This document shows, piece after piece, positions 46,409 through 56,495 of a stretch of DNA of 64,000 nucleotides; the stretch's first letter is position 1; every line of letters starts with the position of its first letter. The DNA is from Xanthomonas hortorum pv. pelargonii (GTDB lineage Bacteria > Pseudomonadota > Gammaproteobacteria > Xanthomonadales > Xanthomonadaceae). The stretch is from the NCBI RefSeq assembly GCF_024499015.1, contig NZ_CP098604.1:3348001-3412000 (forward strand), written 5' to 3'. The notes below the pieces were generated by a model that did not search any database, was not told the DNA's origin, and worked only from the letters and a program-made list of their open reading frames with translations. The translations under genes and the position numbers were made by a program.

Positions 46409-47805
46409 ACAGCATGACAGGCCCCAAGTGGCTGATCCCGATGGCGCTGATGCTCGGCCTGGCGGCCTGTAGCAGTGCACCGAAGAAGAGTTCGGGCAGC
46501 GCAGGCAGCGGCGCGATCAAGGGCGTCAAGGTCGAAGGCAAGGGGCCGGCGTATGTCGCCACCGGATGCCCGTCGAGCTCGCCGTATGCGGCAGCCAAGG
46601 AAGATCCGTCCACGCGTGGCGATTACACCGCCGGCGGCCTGTACAAACCCGGCGTCAAGGACACCACCCCGGACCATGTTCCCAACGTGGCCTGCATTCC
46701 CGAGCCGCTGGTCAGCAACGAGCCGCGCTCGGCGGTGGGCAATCGCTCGCCGTATGAAGTGCTGGGCAAGCGCTACGTGGTGATGGACAACCCCGGCGAC
46801 TATGTCGAACGCGGCACCGCCTCGTATTACGGCAGCAAATTCCACGGCCGGTTGACCTCCAACAAGGAGGTCTACGACATGTACGCCTTCACCGCCGCGC
46901 ACAAGACCTTGCCGCTGCCCAGCTTTGCGCTGGTGACCAATACCGACACCGGCGACTCGGTGGTGGTGCGCGTCAACGACCGTGGCCCGTTCCACGACGG
47001 CCGCGTGATCGATCTGAGCTACGCCGCTGCGGTGAAGCTGGGCATCACCGGCAAGGGCACCGGCAATGTCGAAGTGCGCGGCCTGACCGAAGCCGACAAC
47101 GGCAATCTGCTGGCCAAGCGCCGCAATGGCGTGGTACCTGTCGCTACCGGCGTTGCCGCAGCGCGGCCAGCCTCGGGCGGCAGCCAGATCGATGGTCTGG
47201 TGCAGCGTCTGCCCAACGGCACGGTTGCTCCGCGCGCGGTGGCGGCAAGTTCGGCTGCCGTGCCGGTGGCGACATCGATCGCCGCCGCGCCGGTCACTGC
47301 GGCAGGTGAGCGTTGGCGCTATCACGTGGCCGATTCGCGCCAGCCCGGCAATCCGGACAATTTCGATGCGTGGATGAAGTCGCAGGGCGTGCGTGTTGCG
47401 ACCGGCAAGCCAGCATCGGTTGCGCCGCGGCCGGCATCGGCCACTACATCGACGCCTGCGCCTGCCGCACCGGTTGCGGTCGCGGTGGTCAAGCCTGCAG
47501 GCAGCGCGCCGCTACGTGCGACCAAGCCCGAACCGGTGCCTGCCAAGGCACCCAGCGTTGCCGAGACCGCACTCGGCGACATCCTGTTGCAGGTCGCCAG
47601 CTTCGCCAGTCGCGAAAACGCCAATCGCGCGCTGTCGCAGCTGGCCTCGGCCGGCATCGCCGGTGCCAGCGTCAGCGACATCGTCAGTGGCGGGCGCACC
47701 CTGTGGCGCTTGCGCGTCAACGCACGCGACCACGCCAATGCCTCGGAAATCGCCCAGCGCATTGCCGGGCTGGGTTTCGGGCGCCCGCAAATCGTCGCCA
47801 ATTAA
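46405..47805 (+). CDS. rlpA: RlpA-type septal lytic transglycosylase with SPOR domain
   Basis: 466 aa. A lipoprotein signal (LAAC lipobox) precedes a double-psi beta-barrel (about residues 135-215) with the conserved RGTASYYG start and the catalytic Asp in VNDRGPF. An Ala/Pro/Thr linker of roughly 150 residues follows, then a C-terminal SPOR domain (about residues 390-466) that binds denuded septal glycan. It helps daughter-cell separation. Overlaps mltB; a strong hairpin follows at 47837-47861. Confidence 0.93.
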   Translation: MNSMTGPKWLIPMALMLGLAACSSAPKKSSGSAGSGAIKGVKVEGKGPAYVATGCPSSSPYAAAKEDPSTRGDYTAGGLYKPGVKDTTPDHVPNVACIPEPLVSNEPRSAVGNRSPYEVLGKRYVVMDNPGDYVERGTASYYGSKFHGRLTSNKEVYDMYAFTAAHKTLPLPSFALVTNTDTGDSVVVRVNDRGPFHDGRVIDLSYAAAVKLGITGKGTGNVEVRGLTEADNGNLLAKRRNGVVPVATGVAAARPASGGSQIDGLVQRLPNGTVAPRAVAASSAAVPVATSIAAAPVTAAGERWRYHVADSRQPGNPDNFDAWMKSQGVRVATGKPASVAPRPASATTSTPAPAAPVAVAVVKPAGSAPLRATKPEPVPAKAPSVAETALGDILLQVASFASRENANRALSQLASAGIAGASVSDIVSGGRTLWRLRVNARDHANASEIAQRIAGLGFGRPQIVAN

Positions 47806-47836
47806 GCGTTGCGTCTTAAGCGCAGCGATCGAGCCA

Positions 47837-47861
47837 GCCGCCCAGTCGTCGACTGGGCGGC
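47837..47861 (+). terminator. Hairpin after rlpA
   Basis: A 12-bp perfect stem (GCCGCCCAGTCG arms around one base) lies 32 bases after the stop codon. It has no T-tract; probable terminator or RNA 3' end. Confidence 0.55.
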
Positions 47862-48090
47862 CGGCAGGGCTGGCGCACGGAATCGGCTAGCCCACTCGCT
47901 CACTCTGGATGCAGCGTCGTCTGCCTCGCTCGATCCCGACGCGCGCTGCTACAGGCATTCTCGGCCCGCACGGTTACGACAACGCTGAACTCCGCAAGCG
48001 TGCATGCCCTGCGGCGCGTCGCCTTGATCGCCATCGCACCTTACAATTTCGCATTACCCAGCCTTCGGGCCCGTCAGGAGTCGTTCTTCA

Positions 48091-49296
48091 ATGAAATTCC
48101 GCTTCGCCGCCGCTGTCGTGGCCACGTTCGCCTTCGGCCTGGTCTGCGCCCAGACACCTGCGCCGCAGCCGACTCCCGCAGTGGCTGCTGCGCCGGCCGC
48201 CGTGCCGGTTCCGCCTGCACCCGCGCCGGCCGTGTCCAAGTCCTGGATCCTGATGGATTACGCCACCGGGCAGGTGCTGGCCGGTGAAAACATCCACCAG
48301 CAGCTGGCGCCGGCCAGCATCACCAAGGTGATGACCTCCTACGTGGTCGCTGCCGAGATCAAGAACGGCAAGGTCAAGCGCGACGACCAGGTGATGATGA
48401 GCGAGCGCGCCTGGCGCGAGGGCGGCGCCGGCACCGACGGTAGCTACAGCGGCTTCCCGGTCAACCAGACCGCGCGTCTGGAAGATATGGAAAAGGGCAT
48501 GGCGATCCAGTCCGGCAACGACGCCGCGATCGCCCTGGCCGAGCATGTCGCCGGCAGCGAAGAAGCCTTCGCCTCGCTGATGAACAGCTACGCCGCCAAG
48601 ATCGGCATGAAGGATTCGTACTTCGTTAACGCGCACGGTCTGAGCGCCGAAGGCCATCACTCCACCGCCTACGATCTGGCCATGCTGGGCCGCGCGATGG
48701 TGCGCGATTACCCGGAGACCTACGCCTACAACAAGATCAAGGAATTCCAGGTCGGCACCATCAAGCAGAACAACCGCAATCTGCTGTTGTGGCGCGACCC
48801 GGCGGTGGACGGCATCAAGACCGGCCACACCTCCGAAGCCGGCTATTGCCTGCTGAGCTCGGCCAAGCGCGGCGATCAGCGCCTGGTGGCGGTGGTGATG
48901 GGCGATTCGTCCGAGCGCCAGCGTGCCGACGACAGCCTGGCACTGCTCAACTGGGGCTTCCGCTTCTTCGAGACCCACAGCCTGTACGCGCCCGGCAAGG
49001 TCGTGACCAAGCAGAAGGTGTGGAAGGGTGAGCAGGACGAAGTGCAGCTGGGCGTGGCCCAGCCGCTGCTGGTCAGCCTGCAACGCGGTCGCTACAACGA
49101 CCTCAAGCCCAGCATGGAAGTGGCCAAGAACCTGCAGGCCCCGATCAAGAAGGGACAGCAGATCGGCACCGTTAAGGTCAGCCTGGACGGCAAGATCATC
49201 GCTCAGGCCCCGCTGGTGGCGATCAACGCCGTCGAAGAAGGCGGGTTCTTCAAGCGCCTCTGGGATGCGTTCTGGATGTGGTGGGAATCTGAATAA
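48091..49296 (+). CDS. dacC: D-alanyl-D-alanine carboxypeptidase (PBP5/6 type)
   Basis: 401 aa with a Sec signal peptide and a Pro/Ala linker. The penicillin-binding motifs are SITK (S76-K79), SGN (in QSGNDAAIAL) and KTG (in IKTGHTSEAGYC). A C-terminal beta domain follows, and the protein ends in an amphipathic helix rich in Trp and Phe (FKRLWDAFWMWW), typical of inner-membrane anchoring in PBP5/6. It trims the terminal D-Ala of pentapeptides. Single gene with a strong terminator. The choice between dacA and dacC names is not certain. Confidence 0.93.
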   Translation: MKFRFAAAVVATFAFGLVCAQTPAPQPTPAVAAAPAAVPVPPAPAPAVSKSWILMDYATGQVLAGENIHQQLAPASITKVMTSYVVAAEIKNGKVKRDDQVMMSERAWREGGAGTDGSYSGFPVNQTARLEDMEKGMAIQSGNDAAIALAEHVAGSEEAFASLMNSYAAKIGMKDSYFVNAHGLSAEGHHSTAYDLAMLGRAMVRDYPETYAYNKIKEFQVGTIKQNNRNLLLWRDPAVDGIKTGHTSEAGYCLLSSAKRGDQRLVAVVMGDSSERQRADDSLALLNWGFRFFETHSLYAPGKVVTKQKVWKGEQDEVQLGVAQPLLVSLQRGRYNDLKPSMEVAKNLQAPIKKGQQIGTVKVSLDGKIIAQAPLVAINAVEEGGFFKRLWDAFWMWWESE

Positions 49297-49302
49297 AAAA
49301 AT

Positions 49303-49326
49303 GCCGGCGAAAGCCGGCTTTTTTTT
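49303..49326 (+). terminator. Rho-independent terminator of the D,D-carboxypeptidase gene
   Basis: GCCGGC stem with a GAAA tetraloop, followed by eight T residues. Confidence 0.92.
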
Positions 49327-49420
49327 GGGAATCGAGAATGGGGAATCGGGAATCGGTAGATGCAGGAGCACAGCGTTTGCTCTTGCGATTCCCGATTCCC
49401 CAATCCCGATTCCCCGCCCT
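49327..49420. repeat. GGGAATCGGGAATC-type inverted repeat
   Basis: Left arm 49327-49356 and right arm 49386-49420 are inverted copies of the same element seen at 30813-30974. It fills the space between two convergent genes. Confidence 0.7.
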
Positions 49421-50481
49421 CAAAGCATCCGACTGATCGTGAAACTGCCATACACCGGCGTCTCGCGCTGGGTGTCGAATTCGCGGGTGCGGTGATAGCG
49501 GGCGATGGCGAATTTCCAGCGGCCGTACATCACCGCCAGGCCGTAACCCACGTCGCCGACGAACGCGCGCTTGTCCACGCTATGGCTGCTGCGGAAGGTG
49601 TTGCCGTCCAGGGTGATGTCGCGCAGCACCCAGCGCGCATCGGTTGTCACGAACAGGTGTCCCGACCAGCCGCTGGCACGCCCCAAACGACTGGGCGCCG
49701 TGTTTTCGCCGGCTGGCCGGGTCGGTGTGCTGCCGAAGTCGTCCGGCAGCTTCCAGCCAAAGCGCGCTTCGCCGCCGGCATTCAGGTGCGTGGCCATGTT
49801 GCCGACCGCGCCGCCCCAGTGCGAAATGAAATCCCAGCCGAAGCCGTCCGCATTGGCCGCCGCATCGCCCGGCCAGCGGCGCATGCGCTCGTGCACCAGA
49901 TTGATCAGCGGCTCGTTGTGCAGCTGGTTGTCCCAGCCCTGGAATTTTTCATCGCCCAGCGCATCGTGGATCGCATCCTGCGCTTCCTGCGCAAACGCCC
50001 ACTGGCCGACCACGCCGATCTGCAACTGGGTCGTGCGCAGGTGCGCATCGTTGCGCGCGTTGTAGCCGAAGCTCGCCAGCAGGATGCCCGCATACGGGCG
50101 ATCGTCGGGAATTACGTCGCGCCGGGTGGAATCGGTCGGCGTGAAGATCCCCTGGCCAATCGAGAACACCATGTTCTGCTGGTCGAACTCGCCCGGATGC
50201 AGACGTTCCAGATAACCGTTGACCCAGCGCGCGGTGCGCGGCAGGCAGGGGTCGTCGGTGTAGTCGACCAGGTTGGGCGACACCAGCGTCAGCACCGCGC
50301 CATTGGAATAGCCCTGGTCCTGATCCTCCCCGCCGAACAAATCGTTGTCGACCCGGAAATTCACCGCCGGCGGGGTCCGTCCCAGCCTGCTGGAGTCGCA
50401 TTGATCAGCCGCCAGGGCCGGCATCGACAGCCCGGTGAGAGAAAGCAGCAGGGCAGCAGACAACGCGCGCGGTCGAAGCAT
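49420..50481 (-). CDS. LpxR-family outer-membrane lipid A 3'-O-deacylase-like protein
   Basis: 353 aa from ATG 50481, with a signal peptide cleaved near ALAAD. The DUF2219/LpxR signature RVDNDLFGG followed by DQGYSNGAVLTL carries the Asn/Asp and Ser/Asn residues of the LpxR calcium and active-site regions, and the PDDRPYAG motif is conserved. A 12-strand outer-membrane barrel is expected, with an aromatic-poor last strand (GSFTISRML). It would remove 3'-linked acyl chains from lipid A, which could alter immune recognition by the plant. Activity is inferred from family. Confidence 0.88.
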   Translation of the reverse strand: MLRPRALSAALLLSLTGLSMPALAADQCDSSRLGRTPPAVNFRVDNDLFGGEDQDQGYSNGAVLTLVSPNLVDYTDDPCLPRTARWVNGYLERLHPGEFDQQNMVFSIGQGIFTPTDSTRRDVIPDDRPYAGILLASFGYNARNDAHLRTTQLQIGVVGQWAFAQEAQDAIHDALGDEKFQGWDNQLHNEPLINLVHERMRRWPGDAAANADGFGWDFISHWGGAVGNMATHLNAGGEARFGWKLPDDFGSTPTRPAGENTAPSRLGRASGWSGHLFVTTDARWVLRDITLDGNTFRSSHSVDKRAFVGDVGYGLAVMYGRWKFAIARYHRTREFDTQRETPVYGSFTISRML

Positions 50482-50771
50482 GGAGGGCCTGGAAAGGTAG
50501 GAAAGGACGATGTTCGGCAAAGGTGCCTGCGGCCGCTGCTGCGCCGCGTGAATGTGTGCCGGCATCATGCCCGAGCAATCTTGGGCGGCGGTTGAGGCTG
50601 CCGGCACCAGTCCGTTCCATTTACGGCATGCGCAGCCATGAAAAGCTCGCGCGAATAGCATATGATCCGCCCCCGGGGGAACCAGCCCCAAGGAACGGCG
50701 GCCTCTCGCAGGCTATTTCATTAGCAATGGATCGCGTTTGCCAACGGCAACGCAGGTGTCAGGGGAACTAC

Positions 50772-51755
50772 ATGAGCAAGACGATTTCTGTGAGCGCAGC
50801 GCTGTTGTCCAGCGTATTGGGTATTGCATTGGCTGGTGTCAGCGCGCCGGCATCGGCCGGATTGAAGGATGCCTTCAAGGGCTCCGCACAGGACCAGCGC
50901 AAAGACGCCGTCGCGCAGATCCCGGTGTGTGCCAAGCCGTTGGGCAGCCTGTCGGTCATCGAGCCGGAAGATGCAGTCAACTGGTGGTCGGGTCAGCAGT
51001 TGCCGGCGCCTTCCAAGTTGATCAAGGTATTCGTCAATCGTTCGCGCTGCTTCACCCTGGTGGACCGTGGCGCGGGCATGGCGGCATCGCAGCGCGAGCG
51101 CGAGATGGCGGCGAACGGCGATCTGCGCGCACGTTCCAACGTGGGCAAGGGCCAGATCCGCGCGGCCGATTATGTGATGACGCCAGACCTCATTTCGCAG
51201 AATCACAATGCCGGCGGCAGCGCCATTGCCGGAATGCTGGGCGGTCTGGTCGGCGGCAATGCCGGCAACCTGGTCGGTGGCCTGAATCTCAACAAGAAGA
51301 CCGCCGACGTGGTCCTGACCATCACCGATGTGCGCTCGTCCGAACAGGTCGCCATGGCCGAAGGCAACGCCAAGAAGACCGACCTGGGCTGGGGTGCGCG
51401 TGGCAATCTGTTCACTGGCGGCGATTTCGGCGCTGCCGGTGCCGGCGGTTATGCCAATACCGAGATCGGCCAAGTGATCACGCTGGCCTATTTGCAGGCC
51501 TATACCGATGTCGTCAGCCAGCTCGGCGGTTTGTCCGGTAATGCGGCGGCTTCCAATTCCCAGCAGGCGGTCACCGTCACGCGTGCAGGGCGTCTGTTGG
51601 GCAATGCCAAGGGTTCCGGCGCGGCTGTGCGCACGCTCGAGCCGGGCATGATGCTGTACCCGACCGGCAACAAGGAAGGCGTCATGTGGGAAGTCGAAGA
51701 CGAGATGGGCAACCGTGGCTGGGTGTCGTCGGCCATGCTGGAACTGTCCAAGTAA
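50772..51755 (+). CDS. CsgG/HfaB-like periplasmic protein with SH3-like C-terminus
   Basis: 327 aa from ATG 50772 (AGGGGAA ribosome site). It has a Sec signal (cleavage near PASAG) and no lipobox. The middle part (LIKVFVNRSRCFTLVDRG to TADVVLTITDVRSSEQVAMAEG) resembles the CsgG family involved in outer-membrane assembly or secretion. A glycine-rich segment (GGLVGGNAGNLVGG) could insert in or pack on a membrane. The last 70 residues look like a bacterial SH3 domain. No curli-type genes are adjacent; role unknown. Confidence 0.8.
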   Translation: MSKTISVSAALLSSVLGIALAGVSAPASAGLKDAFKGSAQDQRKDAVAQIPVCAKPLGSLSVIEPEDAVNWWSGQQLPAPSKLIKVFVNRSRCFTLVDRGAGMAASQREREMAANGDLRARSNVGKGQIRAADYVMTPDLISQNHNAGGSAIAGMLGGLVGGNAGNLVGGLNLNKKTADVVLTITDVRSSEQVAMAEGNAKKTDLGWGARGNLFTGGDFGAAGAGGYANTEIGQVITLAYLQAYTDVVSQLGGLSGNAAASNSQQAVTVTRAGRLLGNAKGSGAAVRTLEPGMMLYPTGNKEGVMWEVEDEMGNRGWVSSAMLELSK

Positions 51756-51799
51756 GTCTTTGGCAAGACGCAGGTCAGGCGTGATGCGTCTGGTCTGAC

Positions 51800-51826
51800 A
51801 CAACGGGGCTCATGTGGCCCCGTTGT
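51800..51826 (+). terminator. Hairpin terminator after the CsgG-like gene
   Basis: A 10-bp stem ACAACGGGGC / GCCCCGTTGT with a 7-base loop, 44 bases after the stop. No long T-tract. Confidence 0.6.
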
Positions 51827-51894
51827 GCTATCTGCGACACGTCAGAGTGGCAGACGGGCTTGGGTTTGCCCGCCAGCGGCCCGATAATGGGCGG

Positions 51895-52173
51895 ATGGAA
51901 ATCAGCTCCGACAACCCCGATCACGGCTTCCAGTTTCCCGGCACCTTCGAGCTCACCGCCATGGGCGAGGCCGAACGCGGGCTGGAAACCGAGCTTCCGC
52001 GTCTGCTCGCCGCGACTGGCGTCGAGTTGCTGGAAGAAAGCATCAGCTGGAAGCACTCGTCCACCGGCAAATACGTGTCCATCCGGATCGGCTTTCGCGC
52101 AGAGGACCGGGCGCAGTTCGATGCCGCCCACCAGGCGCTGCGCGAACACCCGGAAGTGAAGTGGACGCTGTAG
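51895..52173 (+). CDS. ybeD: YbeD/DUF493 family protein
   Basis: 92-aa small alpha/beta protein with the family's [11 protein letters not shown] start and the [11 protein letters not shown] core. YbeD proteins sit next to lipB in many gammaproteobacteria and are thought to be allosteric or regulatory, but their role is unproven. The stop overlaps the lipB start by 13 bases, supporting one transcript ybeD-lipB-lipA. Confidence 0.88.
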   Translation: MEISSDNPDHGFQFPGTFELTAMGEAERGLETELPRLLAATGVELLEESISWKHSSTGKYVSIRIGFRAEDRAQFDAAHQALREHPEVKWTL

Positions 52174-52859
52174 CGGCCGAGCCTGTGCTCGCATCGGTTC
52201 CGATCCTGCCGGCGCAACTGCGCGATCTCGGCCGCCAGGACTACGCGCCGGTATGGCGTGCGATGCAGCGTTTTACCGATGCGCGCAATGAGCACACCGC
52301 CGACGAAGTGTGGGTGGTCGAGCATGCGCCGGTGTTTACGCTGGGCCAGGCCGGCAAACCCGAGCACGTATTGGCAGCCGGCGACATCCCGGTGTTGCAG
52401 GTCGATCGCGGTGGGCAGGTCACCTATCACGGCCCCGGCCAGTTGGTGGTCTATCCGCTGCTGGATCTGCGCCGGCTCAAGATCGGCGTGCGCGATTACG
52501 TGTGCAAGATCGAGCAGGCGCTGATCGACACCCTGGAAGAATGGAACATCGTCGCCGAGCGCCGCGAGGGCGCGCCCGGCGTGTACGTGGGCGGGGCCAA
52601 GATCGCCGCGCTGGGGATCCGGGTGCGGCGCGGCTGCACCTTCCACGGCTTGTCGTTCAACGTGGCGATGGATCTGGAGCCGTTCCACCGCATCAACCCG
52701 TGTGGCTACCAGGGCCTGCAAGTGACCTCGGTGCTAGACTTAGGCGGCCCTTCCGGGATGGACGCCGTCAAGGCGGTGCTGCTCGATCAGCTGGCGCGCC
52801 AGTTCGGTCTCGTGTTGCAGCCTGTTTCCGCATTGCCCGACCTTTCGCTTCCGGCCTGA
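52161..52859 (+). CDS. lipB: Octanoyl-ACP:protein N-octanoyltransferase
   Basis: 232 aa from GTG 52161. It transfers octanoyl from acyl carrier protein to lipoyl domains, the first step of lipoate assembly. Conserved motifs are FTLGQAG, the binding-site signature [19 protein letters not shown], and the catalytic Lys ([10 protein letters not shown]) and Cys (NPCGYQGL) dyad. Cytoplasmic; works directly with LipA encoded next. Confidence 0.95.
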   Translation: MDAVAAEPVLASVPILPAQLRDLGRQDYAPVWRAMQRFTDARNEHTADEVWVVEHAPVFTLGQAGKPEHVLAAGDIPVLQVDRGGQVTYHGPGQLVVYPLLDLRRLKIGVRDYVCKIEQALIDTLEEWNIVAERREGAPGVYVGGAKIAALGIRVRRGCTFHGLSFNVAMDLEPFHRINPCGYQGLQVTSVLDLGGPSGMDAVKAVLLDQLARQFGLVLQPVSALPDLSLPA

Positions 52860-52874
52860 GCGCCCGTTATTGCC

Positions 52875-53888
52875 ATGACCCAGCCTATCGCCCGTTCCAT
52901 CCCCTTGCAGGTCGTCTCCGGCGACACCGCCGCGCCTGCGCCGCTGCAGACCGGCGTCAAGCAGATCGGTGGCGACAAGATCAATCGCTCGCCGGTGCAG
53001 TTCGTCGATGCGCCGGTGCTGCGCAAGCCGTCGTGGATTCGCGTGCGGATTCCGTCCGGCAACGCGGTGCAGAACCTCAAGGCCAAGCTGCGCGAAAACC
53101 GCCTGGTCACGGTCTGCGAAGAAGCCAGCTGCCCGAACATCCACGAGTGCTTCAGCCACGGCACCGCGACCTTCATGATTCTGGGCGAGGTGTGCACGCG
53201 GCGCTGCTCGTTCTGCGATGTGGCGCACGGCCGGCCCAAGCCGCCGGACGCCAGCGAGCCGGCCAGTTTGGCCACCACCGTGGCCGATATGGGCCTGAAG
53301 TACGTGGTGGTGACCAGCGTGGATCGCGACGATCTGCGCGACGGCGGTGCCCAGCATTTCGTGGACTGCATTTCGGCCATCCGGGTCAGTTCGCCCAAGA
53401 CCCGCATCGAGATCCTGACCCCGGATTTCCGCGGCAAGGGCCGCATGGACCGCGCGCTGGAGATCCTGGCGCTGAGCCCGCCCGACGTGTTCAACCACAA
53501 CATCGAAACCGTGCCGGACCTGTATCCGAACGTGCGCCCCGGTGCGGATTACCAGTGGTCGCTGACCCTGCTGCAGCGCTTCAAGGCGCAGCATCCGTCC
53601 ATCGCCACCAAGTCCGGCATCATGCTCGGCCTGGGCGAGACGATGGAGCAGGTGCAGGCCACCTTGCGCGACCTGCGCGCGCACGATGTGGACATGATCA
53701 CCATCGGCCAGTATCTGCAGCCGACGCCGCACCACCACCCGGTAATGCGCTACTGGACGCCGGAGGAGTACAAGGCGCTGGAGGACTACGGCAATGCGCT
53801 GGGCTTCAGCCATGTCGCCTCCGGGCCGATGGTGCGCTCGTCGTATCACGCCGACCGGCAGGCAGCCGGCGCTGGCGTCGCGGCCTGA
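52875..53888 (+). CDS. lipA: Lipoyl synthase
   Basis: 337 aa radical SAM enzyme inserting two sulfurs into protein-bound octanoate. The auxiliary cluster motif [12 protein letters not shown] and the radical SAM motif CTRRCSFC are both complete, and the C-terminal RSSYHAD Ser motif is present. It begins 15 bases after lipB, completing the lipoylation operon. Confidence 0.97.
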   Translation: MTQPIARSIPLQVVSGDTAAPAPLQTGVKQIGGDKINRSPVQFVDAPVLRKPSWIRVRIPSGNAVQNLKAKLRENRLVTVCEEASCPNIHECFSHGTATFMILGEVCTRRCSFCDVAHGRPKPPDASEPASLATTVADMGLKYVVVTSVDRDDLRDGGAQHFVDCISAIRVSSPKTRIEILTPDFRGKGRMDRALEILALSPPDVFNHNIETVPDLYPNVRPGADYQWSLTLLQRFKAQHPSIATKSGIMLGLGETMEQVQATLRDLRAHDVDMITIGQYLQPTPHHHPVMRYWTPEEYKALEDYGNALGFSHVASGPMVRSSYHADRQAAGAGVAA

Positions 53889-54120
53889 GGTCAGCACTGG
53901 CAGTGGAGCAAGCCACGCGGCCCTGCGCTCAGCGCGGGGCCGTGTCGTATCCGGGCCATGCGTCTGCGCGCGCAGGGTGCGGTCGCGTTCACAATCCGCT
54001 ACAGGCCCGGCGCTAGGCTGATTCAGCAGCGGATGACAACGCCAGCAACTTTCGGCACTGTCATGCTGTCTGATCCGTTCACCGCCTTCCTTTCATCGGC
54101 CCCGTGCCGAGAGCCATTCG

Positions 54121-56304
54121 ATGACCTACAACGTTTCTACGTCCATGAAGGCCGGCCTGCTGGCGCTGGTGTTGACTACTCCGATGGCCTTGCTCGCACG
54201 CGCCGATACGGCGTTGCCGGCTGCAGCCACGCCCGACCAGGCCACCGCGACCAAGCTGGTCTATGGTCTGCTCTCCGACAGCCGCTATGCCTACCGTCCG
54301 CGCACGCTGGACGAGGCGATGTCCAAGGACGTCTTCAAGCGCTATCTGGAGACACTGGACGGCAGCAAGCAGTTCTTCACCCAGGCCGACATCGATAGCT
54401 TTGCGCCGTTGCAGACGGGTGTTGGCGATGCGCTGCGTGGCGGCAATCTGGAGCCGGCATTCCAGGTGTTTTCGGTCTACAAGAAGCGTGTCGATCAACG
54501 CGTCAAATACGCGCGCGACCTGCTCAAGCAGGACTTCGATTTCTCCGGCACCGACAAGTTCGAGTACGACCGCAAGGACGTGCCGTGGGCGGCCGACGAC
54601 AAGCAGCTGGACGTGCTGTGGCGGCAGTCGGTGATGAACGATTGGCTGCGTCTCAAGCTGGCCGGCAAGAAGCCTGACGACATTCGCAAGACGCTGGACA
54701 AGCGTTACGTCTCGCTGGCCGATTCGGTCAAGCAGTTGAAAGGCGAGGACGTGTTCCAGTTCTTCGTCAACGCCTACACCAATGCGGTCGATCCGCACAC
54801 CGATTACTTCACTCCGCGCACCGCTGAGACCTTCAATCAGCAGATGTCGTTGTCGCTGGAAGGTATCGGCGCGCAGCTGCAGAAGCAGGACGACATGGTG
54901 GTGATCCGCGAGGTGATCCCTGGTGGTCCGGCGGCAGTGGATGGCACGCTCAAGCCGGGCGATCGTATCGTGGGCGTGGGTCAGGCCAAGAACGGTGCGA
55001 TCGAAGATGTGATCGGCTGGCGTATCGACGATGTGGTTGCCAAGATCCGCGGCAGCAAGGACACCCAGGTACGTCTGGAATACATCCCGGCCGAGTCGGG
55101 CATCGACGGCAAGCACCGCACCGTGACCTTGACCCGGCAGAAGGTGCGTCTGGCCGAGCAGGCTGCCAAGGGCGAGACCATCACGCTGCCGGCCAAGGGC
55201 AGCGAGCCGGAGCGGCGTATCGGCATCATCAAGTTGCCGGGCTTCTATCAGGATTTCGAAGGCCGTCGTCGTAATGCGGCTGACTATGCCTCGGCAACGC
55301 GCGACGTGGCCAAGCTGCTGGCCGGCTTCAAGACCGACAAGGTCGACGGCGTGGTGCTGGACCTGCGCAATAACGGCGGCGGTTCGCTGGACGAAGCCAT
55401 CGAGCTCACCGGCCTGTTCATCCAGCAAGGCCCGGTGGTGCAGGTGCGCGAATCCGGCGGCCGCGTCACCGTCAACGGCGACAGCGATCCCAAGGTGGCA
55501 TGGGACGGCCCGCTGGGCGTGTTGATCAATCGCGGTTCGGCATCGGCATCGGAGATCTTTGCCGGCGCCATCCAGGACTACGGCCGCGGGTTGGTGATCG
55601 GCGAGACCAGCTTCGGCAAGGGCACGGTGCAGAACATCGTTGATCTTGATCGTTGGCCGGCTGCCGAAGGTCAGCGCTATGGTCAGGTCAAGCTGACGAT
55701 TGCGCAGTTCTTCCGCGTCAGTGGTTCCAGCACCCAGCACAAGGGCGTGGTGCCGGACATCGCATTCCCGGCCAGCGTGGATGCCACCGAGTTCGGTGAG
55801 AGCACCTACGACAACGCGCTGCCGTGGACACGCATCGCCGCTGCACCGCATACCCAATACGGCAACTTCGCGCCGCTGTTGCCCAAGTTGCAGGGCCTGC
55901 ATACCGCGCGTATCGCCACCGACAAGGAATTCCAGTGGTGGGAAGAAGACGTCAAGCAGTTCCGCGATGAGAAGGCCAAGAAGTTCATCTCGTTGAACGA
56001 AGCCGAGCGCGTTGCCGAGCGTCAGAAGCAGGATCAGCAGCGCAAGGAACGTCAACAGGTGCGCAAGCAGCTGGGTCTGCCGCTGGACCCGCTTGCCGAG
56101 GACAGCGACGACGGCCTGACCGGCAACGAGCGCGACATCGTTAAGGACACCGCACGCGAAAAGGCCGCAGAAAAGCGTCCGGATCCGTTGTTGCACGAAT
56201 CGGCCGCGATCATTGCCGACGCGCTGGGTCTGCTCTCGCAGGACCAGCCGTTATCGGCGCAGGTGTTGCCGCAGTCGACTGCGCCGGGACGTTGGGCTGA
56301 TTGA
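54121..56304 (+). CDS. prc: Tail-specific (C-terminal processing) protease Prc
   Basis: 727 aa periplasmic serine protease of family S41 with a signal peptide (cleavage near LARAD). A helical N-domain and a PDZ domain (about residues 245-320) precede the protease core with the catalytic Ser in GSASASE and Lys in FGKGT. C-terminal KQDQQRKERQQ-type charged helices follow. It degrades periplasmic proteins with non-polar C-termini, including murein hydrolases and PBP3 in enteric bacteria. The size matches E. coli Prc. A strong terminator follows. Confidence 0.95.
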   Translation: MTYNVSTSMKAGLLALVLTTPMALLARADTALPAAATPDQATATKLVYGLLSDSRYAYRPRTLDEAMSKDVFKRYLETLDGSKQFFTQADIDSFAPLQTGVGDALRGGNLEPAFQVFSVYKKRVDQRVKYARDLLKQDFDFSGTDKFEYDRKDVPWAADDKQLDVLWRQSVMNDWLRLKLAGKKPDDIRKTLDKRYVSLADSVKQLKGEDVFQFFVNAYTNAVDPHTDYFTPRTAETFNQQMSLSLEGIGAQLQKQDDMVVIREVIPGGPAAVDGTLKPGDRIVGVGQAKNGAIEDVIGWRIDDVVAKIRGSKDTQVRLEYIPAESGIDGKHRTVTLTRQKVRLAEQAAKGETITLPAKGSEPERRIGIIKLPGFYQDFEGRRRNAADYASATRDVAKLLAGFKTDKVDGVVLDLRNNGGGSLDEAIELTGLFIQQGPVVQVRESGGRVTVNGDSDPKVAWDGPLGVLINRGSASASEIFAGAIQDYGRGLVIGETSFGKGTVQNIVDLDRWPAAEGQRYGQVKLTIAQFFRVSGSSTQHKGVVPDIAFPASVDATEFGESTYDNALPWTRIAAAPHTQYGNFAPLLPKLQGLHTARIATDKEFQWWEEDVKQFRDEKAKKFISLNEAERVAERQKQDQQRKERQQVRKQLGLPLDPLAEDSDDGLTGNERDIVKDTAREKAAEKRPDPLLHESAAIIADALGLLSQDQPLSAQVLPQSTAPGRWAD

Positions 56305-56330
56305 TCTTGGTGGGTTGTTTGTAGTGCAAG

Positions 56331-56361
56331 AAAAGCCACCGCATGCGGTGGCTTTTTTTTT
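56331..56361 (+). terminator. Rho-independent terminator of prc
   Basis: A 9-bp stem AGCCACCGC / GCGGTGGCT, a 2-base loop and nine T residues. Confidence 0.93.
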
Positions 56362-56413
56362 GATGCTGACTAAGAGCGGCTCTGAGAGCGGATGACCTGT
56401 GGTTTTGCTGCAG

Positions 56414-56495
56414 GGCCCTTGCCCGCCCACCGTCGCGGGACCTTACGCGGCATCCATGCCGCGTAAGGTCCCGCGACGGTGGGCGGGCAAGGGCC
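56414..56495. repeat. 82-base perfect palindrome (copy 3 of the nested element)
   Basis: Left arm 56414-56453 and right arm 56456-56495 are exact reverse complements over 40 bases around a CC centre. The central 16 bases (GCGGCATCCATGCCGC) match the element at 4991-5016. It could extrude as a cruciform, or form a very stable RNA hairpin between two convergent genes. Confidence 0.85.
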
